From NCBI GenBank assembly GCA_030549495.1, contig JAUIRK010000898.1:1116001-1180000 (forward strand): a stretch of 64,000 bases of DNA. The letters are read 5' to 3'. Of this stretch, positions 22,015 through 34,090 are shown one piece after another (the first letter of the stretch is position 1; each line of letters starts with the position of its first letter). A model generated the notes under the pieces. The model ran no database searches, was not told the origin of the DNA, and saw only the letters and a list, made by a program, of their open reading frames with translations. This DNA is from Nectonema munidae (Eukaryota > Nematomorpha > Nectonematoida > Nectonematidae). The position numbers and the translations under genes are program-made.

Positions 22015-22447
22015 CTAGAGCACTATTTCTCAACAAGGTCCATGTAGACCCTCAAGGGGTTCACAATACTTTTAGAGGGGTCCATGTAAAAATATTTTAA
22101 ATTGGGGGTCAAAGAAATTTTCCAAAGAATCAATATTAAAAATGATCAAGTTTAGCTTCACAGGATCAAGTTCAAGGCCCCACACTAAACTACTTTTTTT
22201 CGAAAAAAATGTTCACTTTTTGATTTAATAAATTTGATTTTATAAAATTTAACTAATTTTTAAGCATAGATAGAATATAAAATTAATTGAGTAAACAAAT
22301 AAAAAAGAGGTAATAAGAACTGCTCACTTATATATTTTTGATAAATAAAACCACTATTGGTAGCAATAAAAAATAAGCTCTCAACAAAAAATTTTTGAGT
22401 TTGAAAAGGGTCCATAAGGGGAAAAAAGGTTGAGAGTCGCGGCTCTA
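22015..22447. mobile_element. hAT-type MITE (Charlie-like)
   Basis: Left end AGAGCACTATTTCTCAAC, with GGTCCATGTAGACC and AGGGGTCCATG just inside. Right end GGTTGAGAGTCGCGGCTCT, preceded by GGTCCATAAGGGG. The ends pair imperfectly. No transposase remains. Confidence 0.6.
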
Positions 22448-23262
22448 GCGAAAATTATCATTTAATTTTCCCAATAATGCCTGCCTTTCTACAATACCTG
22501 TGGATAAGGCAAAATTTCATGATGTGAATATATAAAAATTCCCACTAAGTTAATATACAACATTATTTATTTATTGCAATAATAGTATAAAAGTTTACTT
22601 CGTTCACTTGTGTTCCTCCGTAATTAGACGATTCTTTAAATCGCAAGATTCGGCATTTTGCGGTGACCGGTATGTTAATTTTCTGTTTATTCCGGTTATT
22701 TCATTCGTAGTATTTTAATTCCCGCTAAATTGACGAATTATTTATAAAAAATGGTATTCCTTTATCCTATTTGTGGTCCACTTAAACCATAAACTAAATC
22801 TTCCAAGGTTTATCTTTGTCTAAAATTTTTAAGTATGATTAGACGAGTTTTTCAGTTTTTAGAAAAGATATGCCTCGATCTAGCTAAAAATCGATCCAAT
22901 TTTCTTTCCACGACCATCCGGTTTTAACCGTACCCACGTTAAAATAGTTCAATTTTCACATTTAAGTTAATTAAGGTAGGTTGATGTTACGAAAATACCA
23001 CCACTACTTCTGCTTGTTATCCCATATGTTGAAAGCTATTATTTCTCTCATTCTCTCACTTGTTAAACGATGTTCTAACTAAGCTAAGAACTACTTATTG
23101 ATGCAGAATGAGTTTTAAATTTAAAACTTTGTGTCTCAAATAAAGAAAGCAGAAATCTTCAAAACTTTTGAAGTTGTAAAAATAATCCGGTGAATTAAAT
23201 TATACACGCTTTCAAAAGTGGGGGCAACCGGTAAAGGATATTTGGAGAAACCATTATAAAAA
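22448..23262. other. No gene recognised
   Basis: AT-rich sequence between the hAT MITE and the candidate MYRF start exon. The MYRF promoter and first intron might lie here or further right, but I see no clear signal. Confidence 0.4.
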
Positions 23263-23484
23263 TTACTGCATTTGTTTAGCAGACACATTGAAGCCTCTAT
23301 TATTTTGAAAGATGTGTTCTTCATTACTCTTGAATGCCAAGTTGTTGTATTTGTTCCTTTCCCTAAAAAACATTTTAACATTTGAATTTTTTGAAAAATT
23401 AAATTTGACAGCATACAAGTGGTCCGTTCCAAGGTAATCCTCCAAATTATTGAACATGAAGGGTTCGTTCATCATCCTTACATC
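23263..23484 (-). CDS. Candidate first coding exon of MYRF
   Basis: A TTATTTTAG acceptor-like site is followed by ATGTAAGG and then ATGATGAAC, giving MMNEPFMFNNLEDYLGTDHL. The LEDYL motif resembles the LEEYI motif near the MYRF N-terminus. No donor in this frame gives the phase needed to join directly to the exon at 20,455, so a further exon would be required. It could equally be a chance frame. Confidence 0.25.
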   Translation of the reverse strand, partial: DVRMMNEPFMFNNLEDYLGTDHLYAVKFNFSKNSNVKMFFRERNKYNNLAFKSNEEHIFQNNRGFNVSAKQMQ

Positions 23485-23730
23485 TAAAATAATGAATGTG
23501 GGATTAGTAAGCGAAGTAAATAACTTTGCAAAAGGAACATCTTCATCAATTCTTTAATTTCCTTTTGGATTGTTTAAATACATTCGAACAAATGTTCACA
23601 TACTTTGTCCATGGTTAAAAATTCCATTACAAAGTCTAATCCTAAAGCACAACCTATAAGTCACATTTTAGCACCTCTGCTATAAACAGTGTATTTGAAA
23701 ATAAAAGAATTAACAATGTTCATAAAGATG

Positions 23731-23879
23731 GGGGCATGAGGAAGATTGGTTACATACTGGCTTTCGATAACACCATGTCTTGGGTTCGATTCCCCATCAA
23801 GCCTACTTTCCTTATAGTTCGATACAAGCGGTGCAATTGTGCCCTCTCGATGAAAACACCGTGCAGTAGCTTTACTTCA
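23731..23879 (+). mobile_element. tRNA-derived SINE
   Basis: Complete-looking copy from GGGGCATGAGGAAGATTGG through GGTTCGATTCCCC to CGATGAAAACACCGTGC and a CTTTACTT tail. Confidence 0.8.
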
Positions 23880-24940
23880 TTTACCGTTTTATGAAAGAAA
23901 TTAAAATACGTTTCTGTTCTATGTTACCTTACGATAAATGAAATAAATAAATAAAATAACGTCTTTAACTTGAAAATTAATAGGAATTGATTTTGGTATT
24001 GGAAATGATACTAAATCTTTCCAATTTACTCTTTCCATCACTTATAAAAAATTTCTATAAATACAATTAAAATTCTCCTTCTACATTTCTGAAATGATTT
24101 CAAGAATGTGAGCTTATTTATAATACTGGTATATTTATACAAGTTCACAAAAACCTCCAATTATTTGAGCTATGAGTCCAATTATTTATTAGTTATAGAT
24201 TTGAACTTTGCTAAATCAATTATTAAAAAAGTAAGTATATTTATAAATAAACTACAATGATAAAAAAGTAGTCAAGATAACTAGAAAATACAAGTAACAT
24301 TAACTTTCCTCAAAATTACTAAAGCTGCGCCATACTATTTTTAATATAAAAAAGAGTTTAGTAAAGTCACTAGAAATCAAATTTGAAAATGGAATTATTT
24401 GAAAACACACATATTGATTAAACGAAGACAATTTATAATATTTTTCTAAAATTAAATTAAGATTTTGCTGTAAGGATATGTCTAAAAAACTATATGGATA
24501 ACTAATATTTGTTTACATTTAATGGCATCCAAATTTGTAGTTTTAATTTCAGCAAATAAATTGCAAGGCAATGACAGCAGTTTATTAGTTTTGGGAGGTA
24601 AAATGTGTTGTCAATTACTTTATACCTTATCTTAGATGTTATCATTTTGTATTTAATATTTTTCATTCCGATTAAGCCTTAATTAAGAAAAATAATTACA
24701 TCTGGTATGAATTGTCCTTTGTATCAGTTGTCGAGTCACGAATTGTTCAGTTCGGGTTGTGCCAACACAACCAAAAAGAATTATAGGCAAAAGGAAAAGA
24801 TCACATGAACTAATCTATTCGAAATTATTGCCACTGTGCCAAGTAACTAATCTTAAACATTGAGTCAAATTTCTGTCTTTTTCCTTCCCTTGCCTAGTGA
24901 GCGGATGCTTAGTTCTAGATAAAAGTGTAATATATCATTA
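23880..24940. other. No gene recognised
   Basis: Intergenic AT-rich sequence with no convincing open frame, repeat or RNA. Confidence 0.5.
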
Positions 24941-24952
24941 AATTTGTCAAAA

Positions 24953-25165
24953 ATGGGGCTGGACGCTAAAACTTATATCGAGAAACAATTATTAAAATTA
25001 CTGCAGCAGCAAGAACTAATCTTCCATTACTTTGATAGATGTGTTTTTCATTTTTTTAAAAAGTTTCTAACTTCAAATAAAAGTATGGTTTCTGAAGAAT
25101 TGAATATCCTATATACAGAAAATTCGAAAATGCTTGATTCATTTTTCGTGATCATGTTTAAGTAA
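24953..25165 (+). pseudogene. Possible small-Tim (Tim9/Tim10-like) relic
   Basis: A 70-codon frame (MGLDAKTYIEKQLL start) has a YFDRC motif, then VSEELNILYTENSKML. Small Tim chaperones of the mitochondrial intermembrane space carry CxxxC twice, with EExxCxxxCxxKxL around the second pair. Here the spacing fits but three of the four cysteines are replaced (Y, I and E). If the match is real, the copy cannot form both disulfides and is a relic. The spacer between pairs is longer than usual, and the match is only by eye. Confidence 0.25.
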
Positions 25166-25557
25166 CTGAGTAATGAACATTTTTGATAATAATTTTCACA
25201 ACAAATTCATACTGCCATTTCTGTTGCAACTCTATCAAAGCAATGTACCATCTTGTCTTTTCAAAAAATGAACAAAACCTGTTTAAAACACCACAAACAT
25301 TTGCTTAAAAATTTCCATACAACCTAACAGAAGTCATTGTTACCACCGAATCTACTCAATTTTATTTCCAATTGAAAGATGGAGATAACACTTACACTTC
25401 ACTTTTCCCATTAAAAATCTTAGCTCTAAAACTTATTTTTCATATCTGGAATAAATTAAAACTAAAATCAAGACAACTAACGTTTCTTCTCCTTCCTCTG
25501 GCTCAATGACTCTTCCTTGATTACTATCAAAAGAATGACAAATCAAATGTGTGACAG

Positions 25558-25687
25558 AATTTGTCACTCTTTTGAATTTTGTCATTTTTTGTCACTCTTT
25601 TGAATTTTGTCATTTTATGTCACCCTTTGAATTTTGTCATTTTTGTCTCTCTTTTGAATTTTAAAATTTTTGTCACTCTTTTGAGCG
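25558..25687 (+). repeat. Minisatellite, about 30 bp unit
   Basis: Roughly four to five copies of GTCACTCTTTTGAATTTTGT with a CATTTTT spacer. Units differ by small indels. Confidence 0.85.
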
Positions 25688-25718
25688 GCTCCCCTTCTTC
25701 CTACCTACCACAGAATAA

Positions 25719-26012
25719 GTGGATCCAAAAATGACTGCTTGGAAAGCAGCTTATTACTCAACCACAGATAGCTTCGGGTATAACAGTTATTCTAACAAAA
25801 ATAACGTGAATAAGTATTTATTTGTCATGCTTATGATTCTGAATTCCCCCATGTTCTCAAGTACCCTTTCTTCTTTCCACAAAGTGGATTCAGTTCCTTT
25901 TTTTAAAAACCACTTTTACCTTTTCCTACACATGATCTTTGATTTAATGATTGCCTATAAAAAAGCGCGTCTGTCTCTCCTGTCTAAAGAAATAACTTTG
26001 AACTATTTGTGA
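25719..26012 (+). other. 97-codon open frame of unknown nature
   Basis: It starts MDPKMTAWKAAYYSTTDSFG just after the minisatellite and is hydrophobic later (YLFVMLMILNSPMFS). No family is recognised and codon use is not distinct from chance frames nearby. It is kept because it has an ATG-proximal start and reasonable length; it may well be spurious. Confidence 0.15.
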
Positions 26013-27532
26013 GGAAAGTGTTATCAAGTAAAATGATATACAATGGATATCGCTAATCTATGAAAAAGCTTTATACTTCGTGACTACTATAGCAAGCACA
26101 TACAAAAGAATACAAGGAAATATTTTATGCCTGCCTTCATCTCTCCCCCCCCCCTATTCATGAATTTTTATATTTGCTTTAAATGTAAAATGTGAAGGCA
26201 CAAAAAGTAACTTGATACTCCTCTCTATTGAAAGATATGGAAAAATTATTATTTTTGCGTTCATCTCATACACTGCCTTTTCTATATCTATGGATTCATA
26301 CATGCATACGTATTATATATAACTGTTATAATGTATAATGCTATGCTATATATGCATAACTAGAGCTAACATATACAAAAACTATAATTACTTCTTTGTA
26401 AAAATGAAGTTTTAAATAGCGATCCTTTTCAGTGACACTTATCAAGCTTGAATATAGGAAAATATAAGAGTGATCCAAAGATAAAAATGTGTCTGACTGA
26501 CTACCGAACTAAAAAATGAACAGGAAAAAAGGGAAGTTAAAGGTTGCACTTTTGGAAGAAAAAAATGACGTTTTTATAGGAACAAAAATTGGCAATCATC
26601 GCTATCCTTTAATTCATTGATGAAAGATGTTTCAACGACCAAATTGGAATATATTTGTAAACAATGAATAAAGTTTGCGACAAAATATGACTTAGTTGAT
26701 AAATAACTAGAATGATAGGTGAAAAAGTAAATTTCTCTAGGAAAACTTTGTTTGTAGACTCATAACAGTACAGCAAATGATAAAAGATATACCAATTGAG
26801 TGAAGATATACGTTGGTTACAAGATAAGAAATGTTTACGTAGTCTAGAGGATAGATTATACCATATGAAGAAAAGTAACGGAAAAAATAATATTGATAAA
26901 ATTCAATTATTTCATTCTATTAGTTCAACAAGACTTAAAGCGAAATTTTGTACATTTAAAAGTTGTAAATAAACAACCCTTTGAATTTATTATTGATGTT
27001 CAAAGTTAAAAAGGACCCTTCATTCAAATGTTCGCGCAGAAAAAATGCTTACAGCTTGCGTCATATGAATGACTATGATTAAAAAAACCGCCAGAAACAT
27101 CTCGTTAGATTTTTACCTTGATATATATTTACATAGTTAGTCAGTTAATGAGTCAATTGGTTAATTAACTTAAAAGAGGCGTCTTCTTTTTCGCTAAACA
27201 TTATTGTTGTTTTTTTCGCTGACATTATGTTTTGCACCGTTTTTATAGAAATATGAGGAAACATTGCAAACAGTTCTAATCTTATTTCCTAAAAGGTGCA
27301 AACTAAAACAAATGTATATGTATTACAATAAAAGCTCTCTTCAAATGCATGCAAAAGTTATAAATAAAATATATTTTATATTTCACTCATTTTGTCATTA
27401 ATATGTAAAAAATTAAAACTAAAACCTTTTTTTATAATGTAACATTTTTTTTATTCTTATCTTATCTTTTCCCTCTCCTGTGCCCTCACAGTAAAAGATT
27501 TTCTGCCTCTTATCACTGCTCCCTCCTCATTA
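26013..27532. other. No gene recognised
   Basis: Intergenic AT-rich sequence with one short poly-C run near 26,147-26,155. No convincing element was seen. Confidence 0.5.
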
Positions 27533-27770
27533 CAGTGGCGTAGCAAGAGGGGTGAGGGAGTGTCAGTCAAGCCCAGGCGCAGAATTGATTTGTATTCAAA
27601 CTTAAATTGTAATGTAAAAATAGTTTGCTACACTTTTTAGTCCAATTTTCCATACCTATATATATATACATGTATATTAAGTTTTGTGCGTTTTGAAGCG
27701 TTGTTTGAAATTTTGAGGGGTGCTAAAATTCGTATCCGCGAGTGCGCCATTAAAGATAGGTACGTCACTG
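27533..27770. mobile_element. hAT-type MITE
   Basis: CAGTGGCGTAGCAAG at the left and TACGTCACTG at the right form terminal inverted repeats of a 238 bp element. Flanking octamers CCTCATTA and GCTCAGTA match at 6 of 8 positions, fitting an aged 8 bp target duplication. A related fragment lies at 19365-19450. Confidence 0.7.
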
Positions 27771-29199
27771 GCTCAGTAGAACGTATTCGAGAAAAGGTCT
27801 TGAACGTATAAAGATATGTATTCAACTTAATCAATGTAGCTGAGTAATAAATGTAATCAATCGATAATATAATTAGTTCTTTTAAATAATTGTTAACTAT
27901 TTACTGGCGAATAAAATGTTCCTACAAACCTTGCGCGAGCTTCCATTTTGCTAAATTCTCTGTTCCTCTCACTTGACCCCACATTCATAGAAAAATCTCC
28001 AAAAATCTAAACATCTGGCAATTCCATTCTAAAGATTTCACAACTTTTTAGACTAGAGAACAGTTTGTTGTTAAAGTGATAAAGTTAAATTTTACATTGT
28101 AGAATTTTATGGACCAATCTTCTTTATATTTTTGCTCGTTTTATTATGCCTTAAAAAGCATTTTGAAAAAGTTTTATCTATATAATCGCTTAAACTGAAA
28201 TGGTTTTTCAAAAGTGGTTTCTTTCCTAAATATTGTCTTAACCTCTACATCCTTTGTAAATTGTTTAACGTTTGTATGATTAATTCACTTAGAACTGACA
28301 TATTCATTAAAACTTGCTTAAAATGTGAGGAACTAATTTTAAGGAGTATATAAAAAGGAAATAACTAACAAAAATGTGAGCAATCAGGATATTCTTAAGA
28401 AATCGGAAAAAATTACACATGTTAGAAATGTACATGAGAAGAAAATTGCAAAAATATGAAGGATAAATTATAAAAATTAATTTTACATGATAGATCACTC
28501 GGGTGTGTTGGATTTGAAGGTGAAATTTAAAATTACTAAAGAAACATCTACGAGATGTGAAAATTAGATTTGCTACATCGTGATAAATAAAACCATCACG
28601 TGTTGAAGCTGAAGAGCTTCTCTACTGCAGGAATTTTAATTCAACTCTTTATCCAAATATAGTTGAAAGAACATTCAATGCTTTATGCTTTCTAAGAACC
28701 TAAGGATATATTAATGCTGTGCATAATGAGAATAAAAATAGTTTCCATTTAAAAAATAAAAAATCAATTAAATTTGTTGTTTCTTTTTTCTAAAAGATAT
28801 CATATTTATATGTCAATCCTGGTTTTAACCAGCTTTGAAAAACTTCAATGTTAAAATAGTTTTCTCTTATTTTTCGAGACTTGTTGAAGTAAATATCTAT
28901 CTACATCTAATTTATAGAGTGGGAAATTGATTGTAATACATTTTATTTGGTTAGAACAATAAATATTTATACATGCATACATTTATTAATTAACAATATT
29001 AAAAAAAAACTTTTAGTCAATGTAGCGAACCTAAATTTTATTCAATTATCTTCAGTAAAATTGTGTTAAACTTAATTGCTTTCAAATTAATTGAAATTAA
29101 AGTAAAAATTACACAGCTACTTTTATTACAAAACAATAGGAAATGCCTATATTATTCTTTTAAAACTTTGCTTTTGTTTTGTGGCTTAGCGAATGAAAC
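27771..29199. other. No gene recognised
   Basis: AT-rich intergenic sequence. No element was identified. Confidence 0.45.
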
Positions 29200-30110
29200 T
29201 TTGATGGAAAAAAATCCGAAATCATATACATATTACTTTGTTCTAGCTCTCCTGAGTTTGCTCTTTTTTTCACACTCAAATTGTCAAGGTGAACATAAAG
29301 GATATGAACTTTCAATTACATTTTACAGCACATATAGTGTACTTCACCTAGATATATCTTCACCAAGATCTCAACAAGTTGCACATATAATTCGTTTTTG
29401 TAGTGTCTTCAAAATCCTCTATTACAGGAACAAAACTCTTCCAGGCTTTCTTTTTCTTACCAATAAGCTTCTTTGGAAATTCTGAAATTCTATCATTTCC
29501 CTGACTTGTGGTCCAATGATTATTCCTGCTCTCATATTTGCTTTTGGGAGCTTAGGAAAGAAGTTATTAAGATATTTAAGGGCTAGCGACTCTTTATAAG
29601 GAACTGTTAAAAACTCTATTTTAAATCCAATTTAATGTGCAATGTAAGGAAAAAATCTTAGATTCACTAACGGGCACATCCTTGATATTATGTTTTCCTA
29701 TTGAGAGTTCAGTCGCTTGAAACTTTCTTTCATAGGGTGCAGCTTGGTGTCTACTATTCGAAAGACACCATTTTGAAGTCTCCAAACACTTTCCAACAAT
29801 ACTCATCATATTTTGAAGATTCCAGTAGAAGTTTCACATTGTTGTAGTCCTACTGAAGATCAATTGAATTAGCAATGTGAAGAAGTGGGTACCTGTTCCC
29901 AGTGTGCATAATTGCTGATTTTAGGATTTCAAAAGGTGGTGTAAAAGTAGAGTCTGCACTCATTTACATTGCATGCGATTCCAATTGCATCATGGTAGAC
30001 CAATAAAAAAGGATCATACACAAAAGAGAAAAACTATGATATATGATTGAAATATGGTGAAAAGAATACATAATGCGCCTTGTAGAGTGAATACAAGACC
30101 CTGGAGCGCT
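29200..30110 (-). pseudogene. Decayed copy of a multicopy invertebrate protein family
   Basis: On the minus strand, short stretches in changing frames resemble a multicopy hypothetical protein found in many invertebrate genomes. From N to C they are DAIGIACNVNECRLYF, a GNRYPLLHIANSIDLQ-like stretch, NVKLLLESSKYDEYCWKV, GDFKMVS, KKKKAWKSFVPVIEDF and an LKVHILYVHLD-like block. The order matches the family as I remember it. The copy is clearly broken many times. Its function is unknown; high copy number suggests spread with a mobile element. The N-terminal part of another copy lies at 63711. Confidence 0.6.
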
Positions 30111-30649
30111 TGGTATTACCCATTTAGAGAGAAACCTGAGACAAAAAATATGTTGTTCAAAATTAAAATCTTGAAGATAAAAAAGAGAAAAAAATATATA
30201 TTTGGTTTTCTAAATTTAATAACATTTTTGATACGAAAAGCAGTTAGGAATATAACGCTTTATACTTTGGCAATCATTGATGAAGTGTAGTAATTTATTT
30301 TTTAAAAACTTTTTATTGCAGAAATTATAGGACTTGTAAGAAACTGTTTGGCTGTATATGTGTAACTTGAAAGAAGGAGTTTTGAAACGGTAGGGGGTTC
30401 TTAAAGGATAGCGATCAAAACATTGTAATTTCAACTTTAAGGTTAAACATAAAGCATAAGGTTACATTGAATGAAAAAACTTGTAGAGCAAAAGCACAAC
30501 GCATTTTTGATAAATTTCAGGTAATTTCTGAAGTATATTATCAAGGAAGATTTGATTCGTATGATGAAACTTTTGCTAGCTGAAGATTAAACGTAGTTTT
30601 TTTGTATAGAAAAGAGATTGCTTGTGCTTGCATGTCCCCAGTTCACAAT

Positions 30650-32400
30650 TTTATAAGTTAGGTGAGGCAGCATCAGAGCTTTTTACAGGAGTATGTTCAC
30701 TTTTAGTGGTTAAACATTGTCTGACTTCTTCATAATACCTAGTAAACCACATATTCTACCAGTTAAATGGTCAATATGATCTTTCCAGTTTAGCTTATTA
30801 TTTATAAGTCCCAAAAAAATCAAATAACCAACATCCTCAGAAGATCAAATATGTTAAAATACTGCTTCAAAGTTGTAAAATGCATTCGCTTTGTTTTGCT
30901 TTCGATTAAAAATAGATTATTCTTGGTTAACCAACTATAAATTTTTTGCTATTTTGCCGATAAATCGTGCTGATTTAACATTTATTTACTTCGATCAAAT
31001 AGAATAATGATGGAAATATCATCTGAGAAGAGAAGCGTGTCAATCTTTGTATTTGAGGTGAAGATATCGTTTATCAATATAGAAAATAATAATGGACCGA
31101 ATATTGAACTTTGGAGGGCAGCAGAAGATACCTCTGATTCATAAGATTCCGAGCTATGGATGTATACTATTTGTGGTCTACTGGAGAGATAGAGGAAGAA
31201 AAATATCAATGCATCTGACCCATACCCACAAGAATCTAGCTTCCTTAAGTATGAATCTATGGGAGAGCGCGTCAAAAACGCGACTCAAATCGAAGAAAAC
31301 CGACATCTTTTTTATTTCCAAGATAATTAATAATTTTTTATATATACAACAATGAGTGAACAACACAGAAGAATCAGGTTTCGTGTATCTAAATTGTAGA
31401 TCAGGTAAAAAAACATTTAGAATCTAGAGAATGAACAATCTGGGCATGCAGCATTATTTCCAAAATATTTGAAACTGAACAAATTATGGAAACTGGTAGA
31501 TATTTTGTCACTTGATGCCGATTACGTTTCTTAGAAACTGGATCACTTTTTTTCTAAATACCCTTTTTTAATTCTATAGAAAATATGAGAGTTTGACGCA
31601 CACACATTGAAACCCAAAAACAGCACTGTGGAAATATAAGTTTTTATAAATTTAAGATGGTTCATAGATATTCGGTAGCAATCGGTAGCATCACTACTTT
31701 TGAGATTGTTTATAGCATTGAGTATGTCATTCATTGAAATAGTATATTTAAAAAGTAATGCGTACTTTATGAGTGGAAACAAGAGAGTCGTTTATATTAT
31801 ATTCCTCTTTGGATAAGTATAGAGAAGTGAAGTACTCATTAAAAACATTGACGACATTCAATTCGTTACAAATTAGAAAACATTTTTCAAATAAAACCAA
31901 TTTTTCTAACATTTCATGGTACATTATTACAATAAATAAGATAAGCTGTCTTCATTGGTCAAGAAGTTTGAAAAATGTAGCTTAGATTTACTCTGGCTTG
32001 TCATTCAGATCTGTTGAGTTAGCGTAATAAAGATTACACTCAATAGCTTCATCTTTGAGAGCAGAGTCTTCTTACTTACTGCTTTTTCTGATTATTGTTT
32101 TTTTCTGGCGATGTAGGTACATGAGGTTGGCATTATAAAGTCCAATTGAAGTAGAAGATGGAATGTCTACATAAGAACAGCAGTTGCATTTTCCCAGCTC
32201 GAAATTTAAAAGAATTTTATCTTAATCCCCAAATGGCATACCAAAATAGGCCTTTTGTAAGCTTCCAATATAATTTAAATGCGGTGACAGAGAGTTTTTT
32301 TTCTCTTATTCTGAAGAATTGGCCATAGATATAGTCGAATGCATTTGGACAATGATTGTACACTCCTTTATTGAAAGATCTACGAAGATAAAGAAGTTTT
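30650..32400 (-). mobile_element. Decayed LINE with reverse transcriptase remnants
   Basis: On the minus strand the order of motifs is MNDILNAINNLKSSDATD (about 31,735), SVFFDLSRVFDALSHRFIL (about 31,300; family pattern FFDLSKAFDTLDH), SSIFGPLLFSILINDIF (about 31,090; pattern GSILGPLLFLIYINDL), LLFSDDISII (catalytic region, FADDT in active copies) and LGLINNKLNWKDHIDHL (about 30,780). These lie in different frames with stops between, so the element is dead. It belongs to the non-LTR class, jockey/CR1-like by motif style. The upstream limit near 32,400 is estimated; no poly-A tail was defined. Confidence 0.8.
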
Positions 32401-33189
32401 AATCACCTAGAAATTTTTTCTTGCAACATTTTTTATCTTTTTTTTTGTATTATTAAAACTTATTTGGCATGTATTAAAAACTGAATTTTTAAAATTACAA
32501 CTTTATAGAAGTTACCAAATCAATTGAAATGGCATTAGATCTAAAACAGACAAATAATAAATAAGCTAAGTTGTCGGATCCAAAATATTTATTCTTATTT
32601 TGTTGAGTTATAAATAACGGAGAAATTATTGTTTAGCCTTAGAACACGAGAGAAATGGAATTTTTCAAAATTGTTGCGGTATTTCATACAATATCATTAT
32701 ACCGGAAATAACATATTAATTTTGGGAGCTTAGAGAAGTCCCTACCTAATTTTGTATAAAAAGAGAACTGAAATACATGTTTATCAAAATCTACAAATTC
32801 ACATAAAAATCTAATTAATAAACTTATATGAAATTAGTTGACAAATATTCAATTAACTAACTGTGTAAAAAAATAACTAAAATAAGCAAATAACTAATTA
32901 TAACTAAAAATAGTTTTTAAACATTCTTAATTTGATTCAATCTTATAGTAACAACATAATTTATATGACATAATTTTCTTAGAATAGGCTTGCTAAGAAA
33001 CACTTTCCAGAATAACCGCCAAATGTGCTCTCCCTTCAGATTTATATTCGAGTTAAAAAAATTGTAATCAGTGATTCGAAAATCAAAAGTAATATTATTT
33101 GAAATGGAAATAAAAAATTTAGAATAATACCAAGAACGAATTATCAGAATAAGGAAAACATAAAATGCATCATAAAAACATTCAAATAT
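32400..33189. other. No gene recognised
   Basis: AT-rich sequence between the LINE remnant and the fold-back element. Confidence 0.45.
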
Positions 33190-34090
33190 TATTATTCATC
33201 CAGTTGAATTTTCCTTTAATAATATGAATTGACATTTCCTATTTTAGTAGTAAATTCACTTTCAATGAGGTATCACATCTAACTGAAAAATCATCTTAAA
33301 AAACTAAAGATCCTTAAGTTCTCTATATGATTAACATATTATCCAAATATTGGTATTGCTGACATAACAGAAAAATATTGTAAATATTTATTCATTCATT
33401 CAAAAAAATTGAGTAAGATTCTCAATATACATACATTGATAGTAATATAAACTTAATTTAACCACTTTTGGTTGACTTCTATAGTTGTGAAATTACTTCT
33501 TTTTATTTTGAGTGTTTATAATAAGATTCGCTATAATAAATTCCTACAATGTGTGTTTATTTTAAAACTCCACTAGTGGGGAAAAGTAAAGTTGATTTTT
33601 TGTTAATAATAATAATAATAATAATAATAACTTCAATATTTAAATAAATATAAATACTTAATTATTATTTTTTGTAAACAATTTAACAGTAATAGAAGTT
33701 TTTTAGAAAAAAGTATTCCATATGTTTGATTGTGTAGTGAGTAATTGAGTAGGAACAGATTGAAATAAGAAATAAAAAGAGGTAATTTCACAACTATAGA
33801 AATCAACCAAAAGTGGGAAAATTAAGTTTTAGAATTTTCAAAGTACATATTAGTATCAAGATGTGTAAATTGAGATCTTTTACTCATTTTTTGAATCAGT
33901 AAATATTTACAATATTTTTTGTTATGTCAGCAATTCCAATAATAATTGGATAATATATTAATGATATGGAGTACCTAAAAATCGTTAGTTTTTAAGTTGA
34001 CTTAGCAGTCAGATGTTTTACCTGATTGAAAGTTAATCTACAAAAATAGTAAATCTACCCTGATTCAATCGTATTTTAATTAGCAAGCAT
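33190..34090. mobile_element. Large fold-back (long inverted repeat) element
   Basis: Left arm about 33190-33508 and right arm about 33771-34090 are imperfect reverse complements. Matching landmarks are CCACTTTTGGTTGA with CTATAGTTGTGAAATTAC, GCTGACATAACA, GTAAATATTT, and ACATCTAACTG with CAGTCAGATG. The 260 bp centre holds an (AAT)n run. No coding capacity; the ends and any target duplication could not be fixed. Confidence 0.7.
33606..33633 (+). repeat. (AAT)n microsatellite
   Basis: About nine AAT/TAA units in the loop of the fold-back element. Confidence 0.9.

Noticed and set aside
29063-29485. 140-codon plus-strand frame with a hydrophobic middle
   Set aside because: It is the opposite strand of the multicopy-family fragment (minus strand), which has clear homology.
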